Origin: Aulostomus chinensis | Taxonomy: Eukaryota > Chordata > Actinopteri > Syngnathiformes > Aulostomidae | DNA: 64,000 nt | Assembly: GCA_037954235.1 (NCBI GenBank) | Contig: JBBMOA010000007.1 | Coordinates: forward strand, 24,296,957-24,360,956 | Direction: 5' to 3' | The notes under the pieces: model-generated | What the model was told of the DNA's origin: nothing | The model's input: the letters and a program-made list of their open reading frames with translations, nothing else | Database searches by the model: none | Translations under genes and position numbers: made by a program | Part shown: positions 40,814-52,205 of the stretch, piece after piece | Layout of the letters: every line of letters begins with the position of its first letter | Numbering within the stretch: the first letter of the stretch is position 1

Positions 40814-40846
40814 GCACACACACATGCACACGCACACATACACACA
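40814..40846 (+). repeat. (CA)n, interrupted
   Basis: CA units broken by CATG, CACG and CATA. Confidence 0.85.
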
Positions 40847-41072
40847 GTCTCTGACAGAGAGGAGCCCGGCTGGGGCGCACAACACCCGGCTTGTTAAGAG
40901 CAGTCTGAGGGAGGAGCAGGTGAGATTAGATCTGGACTTGCTTGCTCACAGATAGGATTGAATTATTGATCAGCCAGCAGACTGTGTTATGAGGAATTCA
41001 TGGATCCATGCTCGGACTGTCCAGCTCACTCAGGCAGAAACAGTGGACACTGTACATGTATATATTTGTGTA

Positions 41073-41074
<2 letters not shown>

Positions 41075-41106
<32 letters not shown>
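41075..41106 (+). repeat. (GT)n microsatellite
   Basis: About 16 GT units. Confidence 0.95.
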
Positions 41107-41107
<1 letters not shown>

Positions 41108-42274
41108 CTAGCTTTCTGGCTGGGAAAGTCCAATGGAAGCGAGCAGCGCTGGTCGAAGTCTGATTTTTTTTTTTTCTTTCCTGGGAGCGGAGTGGGCAGT
41201 GTGAGCTTGCACTTGGACAAGACAAAGCAAACATGAAATCAATCAAACTGGCTGGGATGATACATACAGAGGGAAGGCCTCACCCTCGCTGCGCTGAGAG
41301 GGCTTTCACTGCTCCCACACTGAGTGTCTTTTTCATTGCTACTTAGGCAACAGCACAATCCACAGCTCTTGATACCACCAATGGGGAGAGAGAAGATGGT
41401 ACTTGAATTCGTCGGAGCCTCACGGGGGGTCTTCCTGCTGTAAAGGTCCCCCTTAGCTCAGCGTTTGTTAGTAACAGCACCATTAGCCAACATGAGGCGA
41501 ATGCCATTAGACAAAAAGGTACAGCTGTATTCTGGCACCTAAAAACTCCAATTTACCCAGAAACGGAGGAGGAAACTCTTTTTCTTTTCAGTGGTGACCC
41601 ACAGCATCAGCGACTGGACTGTGTGAAAGAAGGTTATTCGCAGCTCTTCAATTTTTCCAAGGCTTAACCTAGTTCTTAAAAGATCTGTAGCCAGGTCACG
41701 CTGCCCTGAGCTCGAGCAACATAAGGACACATCACCATCAGTGGCTTCTCAAATGCTAAGTCATGAGATAAAAACACAGTCACAGATTAAAAGGTCACAT
41801 GCTGTGGCTCTACCGTTGTCACAACATCAATATTTCCTACACACTGCTCAGGACTGTGAGGTGTGATCAAATACCGAGTCACATTAATCCCACTGTGTCT
41901 GATTTTTTTTTTTTTTTTTAAAGACACTTTATCAAGTGTAAATAAAACATATTTAAAAAGTCTCACTGGATTTTGGTGATTAGGACTTGTTTTGTTTACA
42001 TCTTCTGTGCAGAGCAGATGTGGGGTTTTAGCGGGCTCCTCGAGGGGGATAATGTTTTGTTTTCAACTCAGAAGGTGCAGAGACACATAAGGACCAAGTG
42101 GGACCAACATGCGAGTTCATTTTTTCCACTACCCAAAGAGAAGACAAACTCCATATGACTAATTAAACAACAGACCCAGAGGACTGTGTGATGGCATCCT
42201 AGAGGCAGACCAAAACAGGCACTGGAAGTGAAACGGAACAGAACCTGGTTAAAAATAAAAACTTGCAAGGACAC

Positions 42275-42299
42275 GAGGAGGAGGAGGAGGAGGAGGAAG
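42275..42299 (+). repeat. (GAG)n microsatellite
   Basis: About eight GAG units followed by GA-rich sequence. Confidence 0.9.
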
Positions 42300-45200
42300 G
42301 GGAGGAAGGACTGTCAAGCAGCGGCAGGGAATACAACTCATCTTAAAAGGAGGTCTAGAGAGGTGGATAAATGACTATTCTGACTGTGCCACCAGTCCAC
42401 CAATAAACAAGCAACACCGCACTAACATGGCCTCTTGCTCTCCACTTTGCTTCAATTGGTTTTTGGGCAGCTGCACACTTCTCCTGCAATAAACAATTGA
42501 AAGAGGATGAGGTTAGGAGGAAAATGTCTCCTTGGGACACTAGTGTGATGAGGGAATTCAATTTGGCAGTGTGTTTTCTGTAAATATTGTAACTGCAGCT
42601 TGTTTCTACAGAACAGAGCAGTAGGCAGCGTTCCTGTTTGCTGTGTGGGGAGACGGGGAACGAGACAAGGACTTGGGAGTAAAGCTCTCCAACCCCACCA
42701 GCAGCTGTACGCCAGCTAATGACTGGAATTAAAAGAGCCCCAGCACCACGGAGGGATCGATGACGTAAGGGGAGCTCAGACAGGACGTAGAAGAGACATT
42801 GCTGCAGCAGAGGGAAGCGACCACAGGGCTGAGTTTAAAGACTTCGAGGTTGAATAAATGGGAGGCTGAGTGGCAGACTAGCATGTGTTAGGAGGGCTTG
42901 TAAATATTTAGGCGTTCTTTACGGGGGCATGTGGCTGATGTTGTTTCTCCTAGGCCTGTCATTTGCTTAAGTAAAGAAAACCCAATGTGGAGCAACACAG
43001 ATCTGTGAAAAACAGGAACAGTAAGAAGTCACAGGACAAAAATAATCCCCTGCAAAAAGCGCATCTGCATGACCATCACATGTCTGACTAAGTGTAAAAA
43101 CATCAGGCAAGATGAGCGGAGAGTGCAAAAAATAAATAAAACACAGATGCTGTGTCTGTGGGATTTGCAGACACCAGCATAAAACATCTACAACTTCCTT
43201 TTTTTTTTCTTGCCGAAAAAGTTTAGATGAGAAACCACAAAGGGGCTGCCCAGATGAATCAGTGAGGAATAATGCATGTCATCACAGCGGTGTGAATAGG
43301 AGAGCAAAGCTGGGGGGCAAGCGCAGACACCCCAGACATAGAGCTATGATGACACCTCCACAGATCTGCATTTCAGAAGACAGCTCAAGGCCTCAGGCAG
43401 GTTTGTAGCACCGAGATTAATATCAACATAGACTACAGGAACACCGCACAAGAAAGGACAAAGAAGTTGTTGGGGTTTTGTTTTTTTTTTTAAAAAGGGG
43501 AGGAAAAAGCTGTCAGGCACACAAGAAGGGATACAGAGAGACAGTTGTGCTGATAGAGGAAGCTAGAGAAGTATCAGCGAGGAGATGTTAATCCAAACTT
43601 ATAAAACACAATGGCAGTGCAAACTTCCTCATTTGACTAACGGTGCATAGCTAACATAGCTGTGGATCACCTCGCAGCCAAAGAGGTGAACACTTCCACA
43701 GGCGATGCGTGTAAGCTGGCTCAAAACGGTGATGGCCTGATGTACATAACTGCTTGCGTGATGGGAGCATAAACTATTTCCTAGGTTTTATTACATATTT
43801 TTGCCATTTATCTCTGTTTTGCTGCAGATTTTCCTTGTTTTTGTGCGTCTTTTCATCCGTTGAGTATTGCTGCTGCTGTTGTGCTCTACTGTTAATTTCC
43901 CCACTGGGATCTATCAGCAACATATAAAAAAAATTTTAAAAAATGGCAACTTATCTTAAGAACAGTTATCCACCTCAAATATTAGCAACCAGCACTAACC
44001 TCAAAATGTCAATCACTAAGGTTACAGCAGTATCTGTGGCGGTGTTATTGCAGCCCCAGACTACTGACACAATAAAACGGTCTGTCAGTTTACAGATAAG
44101 TAACAGAGCCGGTGACATTTAACTAGATTCTCAGTAACTTTAACAAATGCTGTAGGAACAGATTTTAATAGGTCCCTCTTGGATGATAGGCTACTGAAAG
44201 GCCACTATATCCACCTCATTTAACAAAAAACAGGGTATAATACTGACGAAGAAAATGATTCCATTTTCGCACCATCATTTCATTATAAAATGGCAGACAG
44301 CCTTAAATGCGTCATTTATCATTCCGGATTGATAATAACGATGTTGGGAGAAGCAGGGCTCCTCTTATGGATGGGCTGACTGTTTGTCCTAATATCATTT
44401 CAGCTCTTCAATTCTTGAATCAGGGACAAACACCTGGCAAGTAAAGATCTGCAACGGTCGACTGTGACTCGTTTTACAACGACTCGCTGACGTCTACACA
44501 GGACCATATCTGGTGGAGACACGAAGGAGCGTACTTCAAAAGCACCATCCATTTCTCACTGTCATACAGTTATAATATTTAATTGACATTTTTAAGAAAA
44601 GTTGATTAATAGTTTTAGTCTGACCAAAACTGGCCTTCTGAAACACGTTAGTCCAACTTGAATTGTACGGTATGCCTTCTTTTCAAAGGTCAGTTTGCTG
44701 GCGCATCTGTATGCTTCAACTGAGCAGCACTGGTGCAGGTGTTCTGTACACGTTCCACAGGTGCACGCTACAGTATTTACCCTGGTAGACAAACAGCGCA
44801 CGGTCAAGGAGGCATCATCATGGCAGGTGCTGGGGTTCAAAAATGCTACTCCGGGTAGCCAAGGAGACAAACTTGTGTTATCAGTTGCAGCTTCAGGAGT
44901 TAAAATGTCCTAAAATACATGGATGACCAGCTTGGAATTTTCGACCAGAGGGACACTGCCTGCCAACTTGTTGCATGTAAAAAGGCGATTGGTAAAAAAA
45001 GTCTTGCCATACCTTCCATCAGATGGACACACTTCCATCAATATATTGATATATACTGAGACAATGACAGTTGTCCAATCAAATAGTCAAATCCAACTGT
45101 TACTATAGTTTGATCGCAACTGTGCATGCAAACCCATCGCGTGCAGCTTTCTGCACTTGAATTACAGCTGAGAAACACACGGTGCTTCGCCTCCTCTATC

Positions 45201-46377
45201 AAGTTCCACATCGACAGACCCTCTCTCTATGTGTTCCTCATCTCCCCCACTTTTACTCTCTCAGGTTGATCTGACCTTCATCCAGCTGCTGCCAGGCCAC
45301 TGACACCTTGTGCATCTGTCACCCACCAGTCCTGGCTGACACTCCCAACCACTACTTCATTATTAATCATCCACTGTGCATGCGCGCAAAAAAAAAAAGA
45401 GAAAAAAAAGTAGAAGTTCTCAATGGCAACTACTATATTAACATAAACCAGCTGGATGTCATATTAGGTGCAAAGCAGAGGTGATAATTAAAAATGATCT
45501 TGGCTGGAGTAAATTGGTCAGTTTGAGGATTAACTGTGAAATGACTCACATGGATGAAAATGAATTGCACCCTCTGGTGCTTCAGCTAGGATTAAATGGC
45601 ACTCAGCACAGTGCAACTCAAGAACAAAAAGTGCTGGCAAAAATGCATTACAGGTGGAATAAAAGGCTACGCGCAATTTCCATTATTCATTACACACTGT
45701 AAGTCCATTTCTAACGCAAATCTCTCTGAGAAAGATATCAGGAAGCTGCCAAATCCTGCGCAGGCACTCTCATTTCGCACAGAAAATGAAACGTCAACTC
45801 ATCCTCAATACGTTTAAGTCTGAGATCATTTTTTCATCATAAAGCGGGGGTGCTGGACAAAACATCACCGACACATTACACTGATTGAAGCAGGCACGAC
45901 CAACTTCCCTCTGAAGTATTTAAATGGATATCGTTTTGATCGCAATCCGTGCCAGACTCAATTACCAAAGCAAAAAATAAATTAGCCCGCGTGTCTCTTT
46001 TCTCCTGCCAATACCAACGTTGAGAAGACGGCATCTGACGAAGATTTCTCTGGAAGGGAATCAAAGTGACCCGCTCACTCTCATCGTGGCTTGTAAGTGT
46101 TCAGATACCTTTGGTGTGAGAGAGATAAATATTCCGCTGGGTGTGAAACCTTTGCCAGGGGTCTGAGTAGGTGGGCTGGTTGACATGCCTCCAGTGAGCA
46201 GGTAGCATCAAAAGCCTGAGATACTACATGTCGGTGTCAGCCTGTCAGTTCCGCTGCCATGGGAGTGGGTGAGGGAGGGAGGGAGACAGTCTGTATTGTG
46301 TATCCATCACTGGCGTTCAGTCCTCGACCATGCTAACTCAAGGCTGCTGACAGGCAACACTGCTGCTCCCAATATTA

Positions 46378-46396
46378 CCCCCCCCCCCCCCCCCCC
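46378..46396 (+). repeat. Poly-C tract
   Basis: Nineteen consecutive C, a potential G-quadruplex/i-motif former and a place where sequencing length may be wrong. Confidence 0.9.
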
Positions 46397-48749
46397 AACA
46401 GCAGAGATTTTTTTTTTCCCCTCTTGGATAACTTTTTGAAATTGCTGCCCACTTCTCTTGCAACTCATATCACACTGACCTTCTCTCTTTCTGCCTTGAA
46501 AAAAAAATGCTAAAATGTCTCAAATGTGCAGAGCATCCTGCCCACAAGCTCTCAACAGAGCAATTAAGGCAGCTCCCTCCCAATGTCAAACGTTTACGAG
46601 AGCATGTTTACAATATTTATCATATTCCTCTTACTCATTCACTGAGCTCGGCGTAGTGAAGGGAAGATTAACAATGGTTAAAGGCAGAAGAAAAGTGTGT
46701 GGGCAGCAGCGAGAAAACCAGCATGAGTTGGCAGCGGTGCAAAGATGAAAGTAAGCCACGAAAAGGATGAGTGCTCTGTGTGGTCCGCGTGGACACGGGA
46801 TGAAGGATAGTGTGGGCTGGGAGGCTGTCAAAGTTGTTTTAGAGTTAAAAAAGTACAACCTGCTGAGCTGAACTTGACCATAATGTTTGGTCTGCAGTGC
46901 TTGGTTTGGAAGCCTGCTGACAGAACAGGTTAAACCCTGGATTGCGGTGAAGTTGAAGCTTAGGGTGAGTGTTGCAAAGCCAAGCTGCTACCCCCCCACC
47001 CCCACCCCCCACCCCCCGGGGCACAATCTCATAGCCTGCTGCTGGGGGAGTAAGAATGAGAATTAGCATGATCACACCTCATAGGCCCATTACATATTGG
47101 GTGTATCTCTTAGCAAACACCACATGGGAGAGGAGCAAAAGTGCTGAGTGGAAAGGGGTGGCTAAGGTTTTGGTGTGTTAAGTACAAACGACGGCAACAT
47201 CGGACCAAGAGGGCAAGATAAAGAGAGGAGAGCTGGTAAAGAGGGAGTTAAGGACAAGGCCAGGACGTCCAAGGGCAAGGGTGGCAGCGATAAAACCCAG
47301 GGGAGATAAGATCTGAAATGCACCTCCGCATGACGTCCCTTCATCATAGGATAATCCTCAGACATGAAAAGACGAGCCTATCTCCAATCAGAAGGAAATC
47401 TCTATTCCCCCGGATCCTTTCGCTGTCTAATGCCAAGACGACACGCCCTTCACGCATCTGCCCATATTCAACTGAAGCCTATGTGTACTTTAGATAAGGT
47501 ACACCAGGTATTGCATATGGGGTTTTTCTCATGTGCACAACACCTATTTTATGATGGGAAGTTTAAAATTCCAATCCTAGAAGTTAGCAAAGGTTAGTCA
47601 GAGAGCGTCTATCAGTCAAGCCTCCACATGAAAGTAAGAGTGAAATGACAATGATTTGGGTCACATCCTGTTGTTTTTAATTCTGAGAAGATGAACTTGT
47701 AGTTTTACTGAGCTCCTTCCAATGCATATATGCACCACTCGTGTATTAGTTTGATTAGTGCTGTTTTTCCTGTTTGTAGGCTGCAGACAGGAGTCGTGGG
47801 ATTGCTCGTGGCTTACACGGATTATGGGTTGTTGTTTTTTTATTTAATTTTCAAAATGAAAAAAAAAACCAAACCCGGCAGAAGTCAGTAATCCAAAACA
47901 AAAGGAACTGGGGAAGAGTTCAAATTTGTCCGACCTTAAAAATACTGCAACAGGGCATATTTACGGGAGACAACACTGTTTAAACCGAGGGGTTGTCAAC
48001 TACCAACTACTGCCAAACTATTCATACTTGTTGCAGGCCAGGGCCAGTACAAAGAAATAAGTTCCAAAATTATTTGATGAATCCAAGGTGGTCCTCCCCT
48101 TAGCCAAAGCTTGGAATAAGATGCCACCCCCCCCCCCCTTTACAACACTTTAGGTTATTGATGCTGTAGACAGTCTATTATTTAGTTGAACTACCCTGAT
48201 ATTGCTGATTCACATAGTTCAGAGTACACAAAATACACAAAACCCGTCTGTTCTCAACCAGTAGTTTCTGATTCTTGTAAAGTATGAAAAACACTAAAAA
48301 AAAAAAAACTCCTGCATCACTGAATCACATGTCAACCCTCTGGGCTTATCTATTCTCTGCTAGTCTAATAACCGATTTGAAATATATAAATGAAATCCAA
48401 CAACACCACTTACACAGACAGAAGCCCTGGAGTTAAAGAAGTAAGTACAATTAAAAAAAAAAAAAGACGGGTTCTTAGATTTTATCCGTGTGCCAACTGT
48501 CACTGTTAGCTTGCCAAACAGAGCATTTCACATTGATAGGGTGGCTCTTTATAGAAATAAATTTAAATCATTTTACCCTTTTATACAGTTGGAAAAGAAT
48601 AAGCCATTATTGTCATTGTAGAAAATGATGACAGATAACCTGGGACAACCACGTGCCACCCTAACATCTCCTTTTCATCCTATTATTTATTAATATTCTA
48701 CTTTACGCAGAAATGTGAAATTTAAAAAAAATCCCTGCCAAAAAAAAAG

Positions 48750-48827
48750 TGAGCTGCAACTTGGAACCCTCTCGCGACCCACTAGAGGGCGCTCATGGCC
48801 CACGACCCACCGTTTGAGAAACCCTTG
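48750..48827 (-). mobile_element. hAT-type non-autonomous element, end fragment
   Basis: The minus strand reads CAAGGGTTTCTCAAACGGTG then GGTCGTGGGCC. This resembles the CAGNGGTTCTCAAAC terminal inverted repeat of many hAT elements, followed by the usual GGGTCGCGA-type body. The partner end is uncertain; GAGGGGTTGTCAACTACC near 47987 is a weak candidate, which would give an element of about 840 bp. No transposase remains. Confidence 0.4.
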
Positions 48828-50454
48828 CTCAAACTATCCGAAAAAACTGCTCCAAATCATCCAGAAGCTGAGCGGCAGTCAATAACTCCCTACCTCTGTT
48901 TTCTATTGGTCAGAGCCTATTTTACTGAATCCCAAAATAGGCTTCAAGGACCACAAACTTTCATTTCCAGAACCAGTGGCCTTTTACCAGAAAAAAGGGC
49001 TCATGGAAATGCCTCCTTTGTTTATTTTCTCGGTTTCTCTTGTATAACAGGGTATGAGCTTGCACTCATCTGTTGGGATTGTTTTACAGCAGCATGACCC
49101 GAATGAGAACTGTCTCCTATTGGCTCGTACCAAAAACAGCATCTATGATGAAGAAGCGTGGTACGCTTGTCTTTTTCACCCTTGCGGGCAGCAGGAGAAA
49201 ACATTTATCACCACTCTCCTCGGCGCAGATAAGGTGTCTCTATTTATTCAGTGGAAGAGATAAACCCTGAATGAAGCATTGTGGGGCAAACAGGGAGAGA
49301 TGGTGGAAAGAAGGCAAGGACAAGGGTGCAGCTTGGTTTTCAATTGTTTGTGGGTGTGTGTGTGTGTGTGTGTGCGCGTGTCCATGTGAGCAGATGGCAT
49401 TTATTGGAAAACCATCACTGCTCCACGAGGAGACTGGAGGCTGACCCCCGGTGCTAACCCCCTTCCCACCACCAGCCACCAGCAGCAGCAGCAGCACAAG
49501 CCTTTCCTGCCTCCACATGCCGCCAACTAGCGTTAATCCACCCCACTGTGAGACTGCTTGTATAATATTTAAAAGGAAATAATCCCCAGGAGAGGGAGCA
49601 TCCTGTACAGTAGGTCTGCGCTGAAGGGGCGGAAGATGGCAGGGGATGCTAATAAAAGGACTATTTAGAAAGACAACAAGGCTGAACAGTGGTCTGTTGA
49701 GGGCTGCGCCAGGGACTGAAAGATACAGACTGCGCAGGAGATTCAACAGGGACATGAATAGTGCTTCTTGTTCTCTTCAAGAGAGACAAGAAAGAGGAAG
49801 AAGGAAAAAAGGGGGGGAAACAAACAGGAGGCAATGCTCACTGCTGTCTGCTCAGCTGTTGATGCACAGCCTACTGTCCAGAGGTGAGGAGGAGGCACAG
49901 TCCACAAACCCATTTCTCACAGAAAATTGCTTGTGAATGAGGACAGGCGGCTCCTTGTGAGGTGACTGGGCAGATGCTGTGGCTGCAAAGCTCCTGACAT
50001 GAAATGCATGGTTTGGAGAAAAGCATGACCACAGGGGCTTTCTTTCTCTTTTTCCCCTGCAACACACAGCTGTTGAGTTGAACAGCAGAACAAGTTTGCA
50101 ACCAGACAAAAACACACAAAAAAACAAAGGGGAGGTGACATACATTTTAAGTTTAGTTTTAAATGGATTCCCATCTATAATGGAGTGATTGTGATGATAA
50201 TGCCTCGGGTGCTCATAGTGTGATCTAACACTTCTGAACAGCAGGATCAGACAAATCTATCAAGAGCACCGGTGTTATTAGAGGGTTAACCGTGTCGGAT
50301 AACGCTCCCATGCGTGATCGACGGGACGTGTAATAGGCTATCACAACTTGCTGCACATATTTGTCATATTTGAAATAACAAAAACATGGCTGAACGCCAA
50401 AACTCAACAAACACTCCCGGTCTACTTTGACGGGATACACAAGCTTTGCCCGGA
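48828..50454. other. Non-coding stretch left of the CpG island
   Basis: Contains a GT tract (49353-49380), a GCA-rich run near 49485 and A/G-rich sequence near 49790-49820. The longest minus-strand frame here (49240-49755) runs through the GT tract and shows no domain. No exon could be supported. Confidence 0.5.
49353..49380 (+). repeat. (GT)n microsatellite
   Basis: GT repeat ending in GCGCGTG. Confidence 0.92.
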
Positions 50455-50460
50455 ACTCAC
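50455..50460 (-). other. Splice donor candidate closing first exon
   Basis: ACTCAC on the plus strand is GTGAGT on the minus strand, preceded by CAAG, a close match to the consensus MAG|GTRAGT. Confidence 0.4.
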
Positions 50461-50741
50461 CTTGGAGGAGGAAGAGAGGAGTTGCACAACAGCGAACAGT
50501 CCAGACGATTAAATCATTTAAAAAAAAATGAAGTCCGTAAACAAGTTCACATTTTACTTTCCTCGGATATTCTGTGAGAGGTTCAGCAAGGCACTATTCC
50601 GTTGAAAACACGCGTACTGCTTGACCGAAAAGCCAATTCCTGTTCAAAGGCGAAACAGGCAACTCCTCAACAAAGAGTCTCTGGTTAGAATACCGGGGAC
50701 TTTCTCCACGCCCAGGTGCTGAGTCACATGGTAATTTCCAG

Positions 50742-50791
50742 GTGTGTGTGTGTGCGTGTGCGTGTGTGCGTGCGTCCGTGCGTGCGTGTGT
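50742..50791 (+). repeat. (GT)n / (GTGC)n compound repeat
   Basis: GT repeat grading into GTGC/GTCC units, within the CpG island flank. Confidence 0.9.
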
Positions 50792-50907
50792 CCTGGAGCC
50801 GACACACCTGTGGGATCCGCTCATGCGTTCGCCCTCGACGCGTTTTGGAAACCAGGAAATTGAGGAGATGAAGGAGGGAGGGAGAGAGGGATAGAGCGAG
50901 AGAGAGG

Positions 50908-50909
<2 letters not shown>

Positions 50910-50961
<52 letters not shown>
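50910..50961 (+). repeat. (GA)n microsatellite in promoter region
   Basis: About 26 uninterrupted AG dinucleotides, extended leftwards by imperfect GAGG units from 50874. GA tracts in promoters can bind GAGA-type factors, but that is only a possibility here. Confidence 0.95.
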
Positions 50962-50963
<2 letters not shown>

Positions 50964-51299
50964 CGCGCTCTGAAGGACGGTCGACGCGACCCGAGAATGA
51001 TTCTCCTCCCCGCTGCTCACTCACTCATCTCCGGCTGAGGAGACAACAAGCGGCGGCGAGTAGTAGCAGGCGGAAAACTGGAGCAAGTTGTGTTGATTGC
51101 TGGCGACGCGCTGAAATGTTTCCGCGGGCGGTGGGAGCGGCGGGAGCGGCGCAGGCAGCAGGAGTCTATTTGGGGGCGGTTCCAGGTCACTCCGGGGGAA
51201 AATGTGAAATACGGCCAAGGGAATGTTCACAAGTGGTGGTTTTGGTTTCTCTTACCCTGCCACTTCATATAACTGAACAATTTTTTTTAAACGATTTCC

Positions 51300-51687
51300 A
51301 TTAAACGTGTTTATTGACTTACTGGTGCAAGATCATTTGAAGTTGGAGGCAAAGCAAAATTATAAAATCAGACTTTTAACTAATCTTCTCAGATGGGAGT
51401 TCATGCTATTGGTTTTATTTGCTTTCTAAATTGAAATGTATAAAGTCAGATCAAAGTAAGTGAAGAGCAATTTTAGCAACAAAGGAACACCATCTTTTTT
51501 TTGGTGGGGGTTGCTCTTTTTTCACTGTTGATAAATCCAATTCATCAAACCAAAGCACAACTGTGCTCTTATATCAGAGCTGTCAGTGACATTGTGCCAA
51601 TGTTTGGTGCACATATTTGTTGATCCTCCTAAGAGCCAGACAAGACGTTAGATACTCCTCTGTCCTCTGTGGTGCATTTAAGAGTTA
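51300..51687. other. AT-rich sequence between CpG island and palindromic element
   Basis: No gene, RNA or repeat family recognised. Composition drops sharply from the GC-rich island to AT-rich DNA near 51270. Confidence 0.5.
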
Positions 51688-52065
51688 AGACCCACAGAGG
51701 GCGGCTGATTGCTAGTTAGCTTAGCACAATGAATGGAAGTTGTTGAGGTAGTATTAGAAGTATTAGCATACCTCCATCGGAAATCCTGTCACACAATTTT
51801 CTCCAAAACAGTCTTTGTCTGACCTAGTTTAACTAGTTAGCATTTGTTATGAAGAACTACAAAATGTTGTTAATTTAGAGTAAGACACTTTGCCAGAACT
51901 ACTTTCCCGATTGGTTGTAGTGATTTGGCGCAGCACCTCAATCAAAACAGAAGAGGAACAAACAGTTTTAGAAGCTGAGCGGAAGGACAGAGGTATGCTA
52001 GCCTGCCTATCCGCTTCCATTCATTGTGCTAAGCTAACCGGCAGTCTGCAAGTCCATGTGGGTCT
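51688..52065. mobile_element. Diverged palindromic non-autonomous DNA element
   Basis: Positions 51715-51739 and 52014-52038 are perfect 25-nt inverted copies (GTTAGCTTAGCACAATG...). Outside them AGACCCACA (51688) is mirrored by TGTGGGTCT (52057). Inside, TAGCATACCTC is mirrored by GAGGTATGCTA. The arms thus extend over about 100 bp each around a central loop of 130-150 bp. The CTAAGCTAACCGG phrase is familiar from dispersed palindromic elements in spiny-rayed fish genomes, from memory only. Family and target-site duplication not established. Confidence 0.6.
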
Positions 52066-52186
52066 CATCTCCCTGATGCACACACAGAGGAGAGACGGGG
52101 ATCCACCTTCTTGTCCGGCTCTGGAGAGGATGGACAATAAGAGCATTTCTCAAAAAGTTGTCAGAAAAATCTATAAGCAATCCTGG

Positions 52187-52205
52187 ACACACACACACAC
52201 ACACT
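52187..52205 (+). repeat. (CA)n microsatellite
   Basis: About nine CA units. Confidence 0.9.

Larger units (their letters stand above)
36603..47986. other. Non-coding stretch with microsatellites
   Basis: No exon with paired splice signals and no recognised protein. It includes poly-C at 37915-37926, the CT/CA compound repeat at 40575-40636, CA at 40814-40846, GT at 41075-41106, GAG at 42275-42299, poly-C at 46378-46396 and C/A-rich sequence at 46990-47020. The rest is unique AT-balanced sequence, as expected for a long intron or intergenic region. Confidence 0.55.
50461..51220 (-). promoter_or_regulatory. CpG-rich promoter and probable non-coding first exon of a minus-strand gene
   Basis: The segment is rich in CpG (GGACGGTCGACGCGACCC, GGCGACGCGC, CCGCGGGCGG) in an otherwise CpG-poor window, typical of a vertebrate promoter. 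On the minus strand CTCCTCCAAG|GTGAGTTCC at 50460/50461 is a strong splice donor. The minus-strand exon sequence just before it has in-frame stops after its ATGs, so it would be 5' untranslated. GA and GT microsatellites lie within the region. If correct, transcription runs towards position 1 and much of 1-50,450 is first intron. The start site cannot be fixed and no gene can be named. A divergent plus-strand transcript is also possible. Confidence 0.45.

Noticed and set aside
49240..49755. 171-codon minus-strand open frame, the longest in the window
   Set aside because: It spans the GT microsatellite and low-complexity sequence, contains no domain, and has no splice or promoter context.
51738..51760. 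TTGAGGTAGTATTAGAAG resembling let-7
   Set aside because: Only the seed region matches. The rest differs from let-7, it lies in the palindromic element, and the opposite arm does not form a precursor with it.
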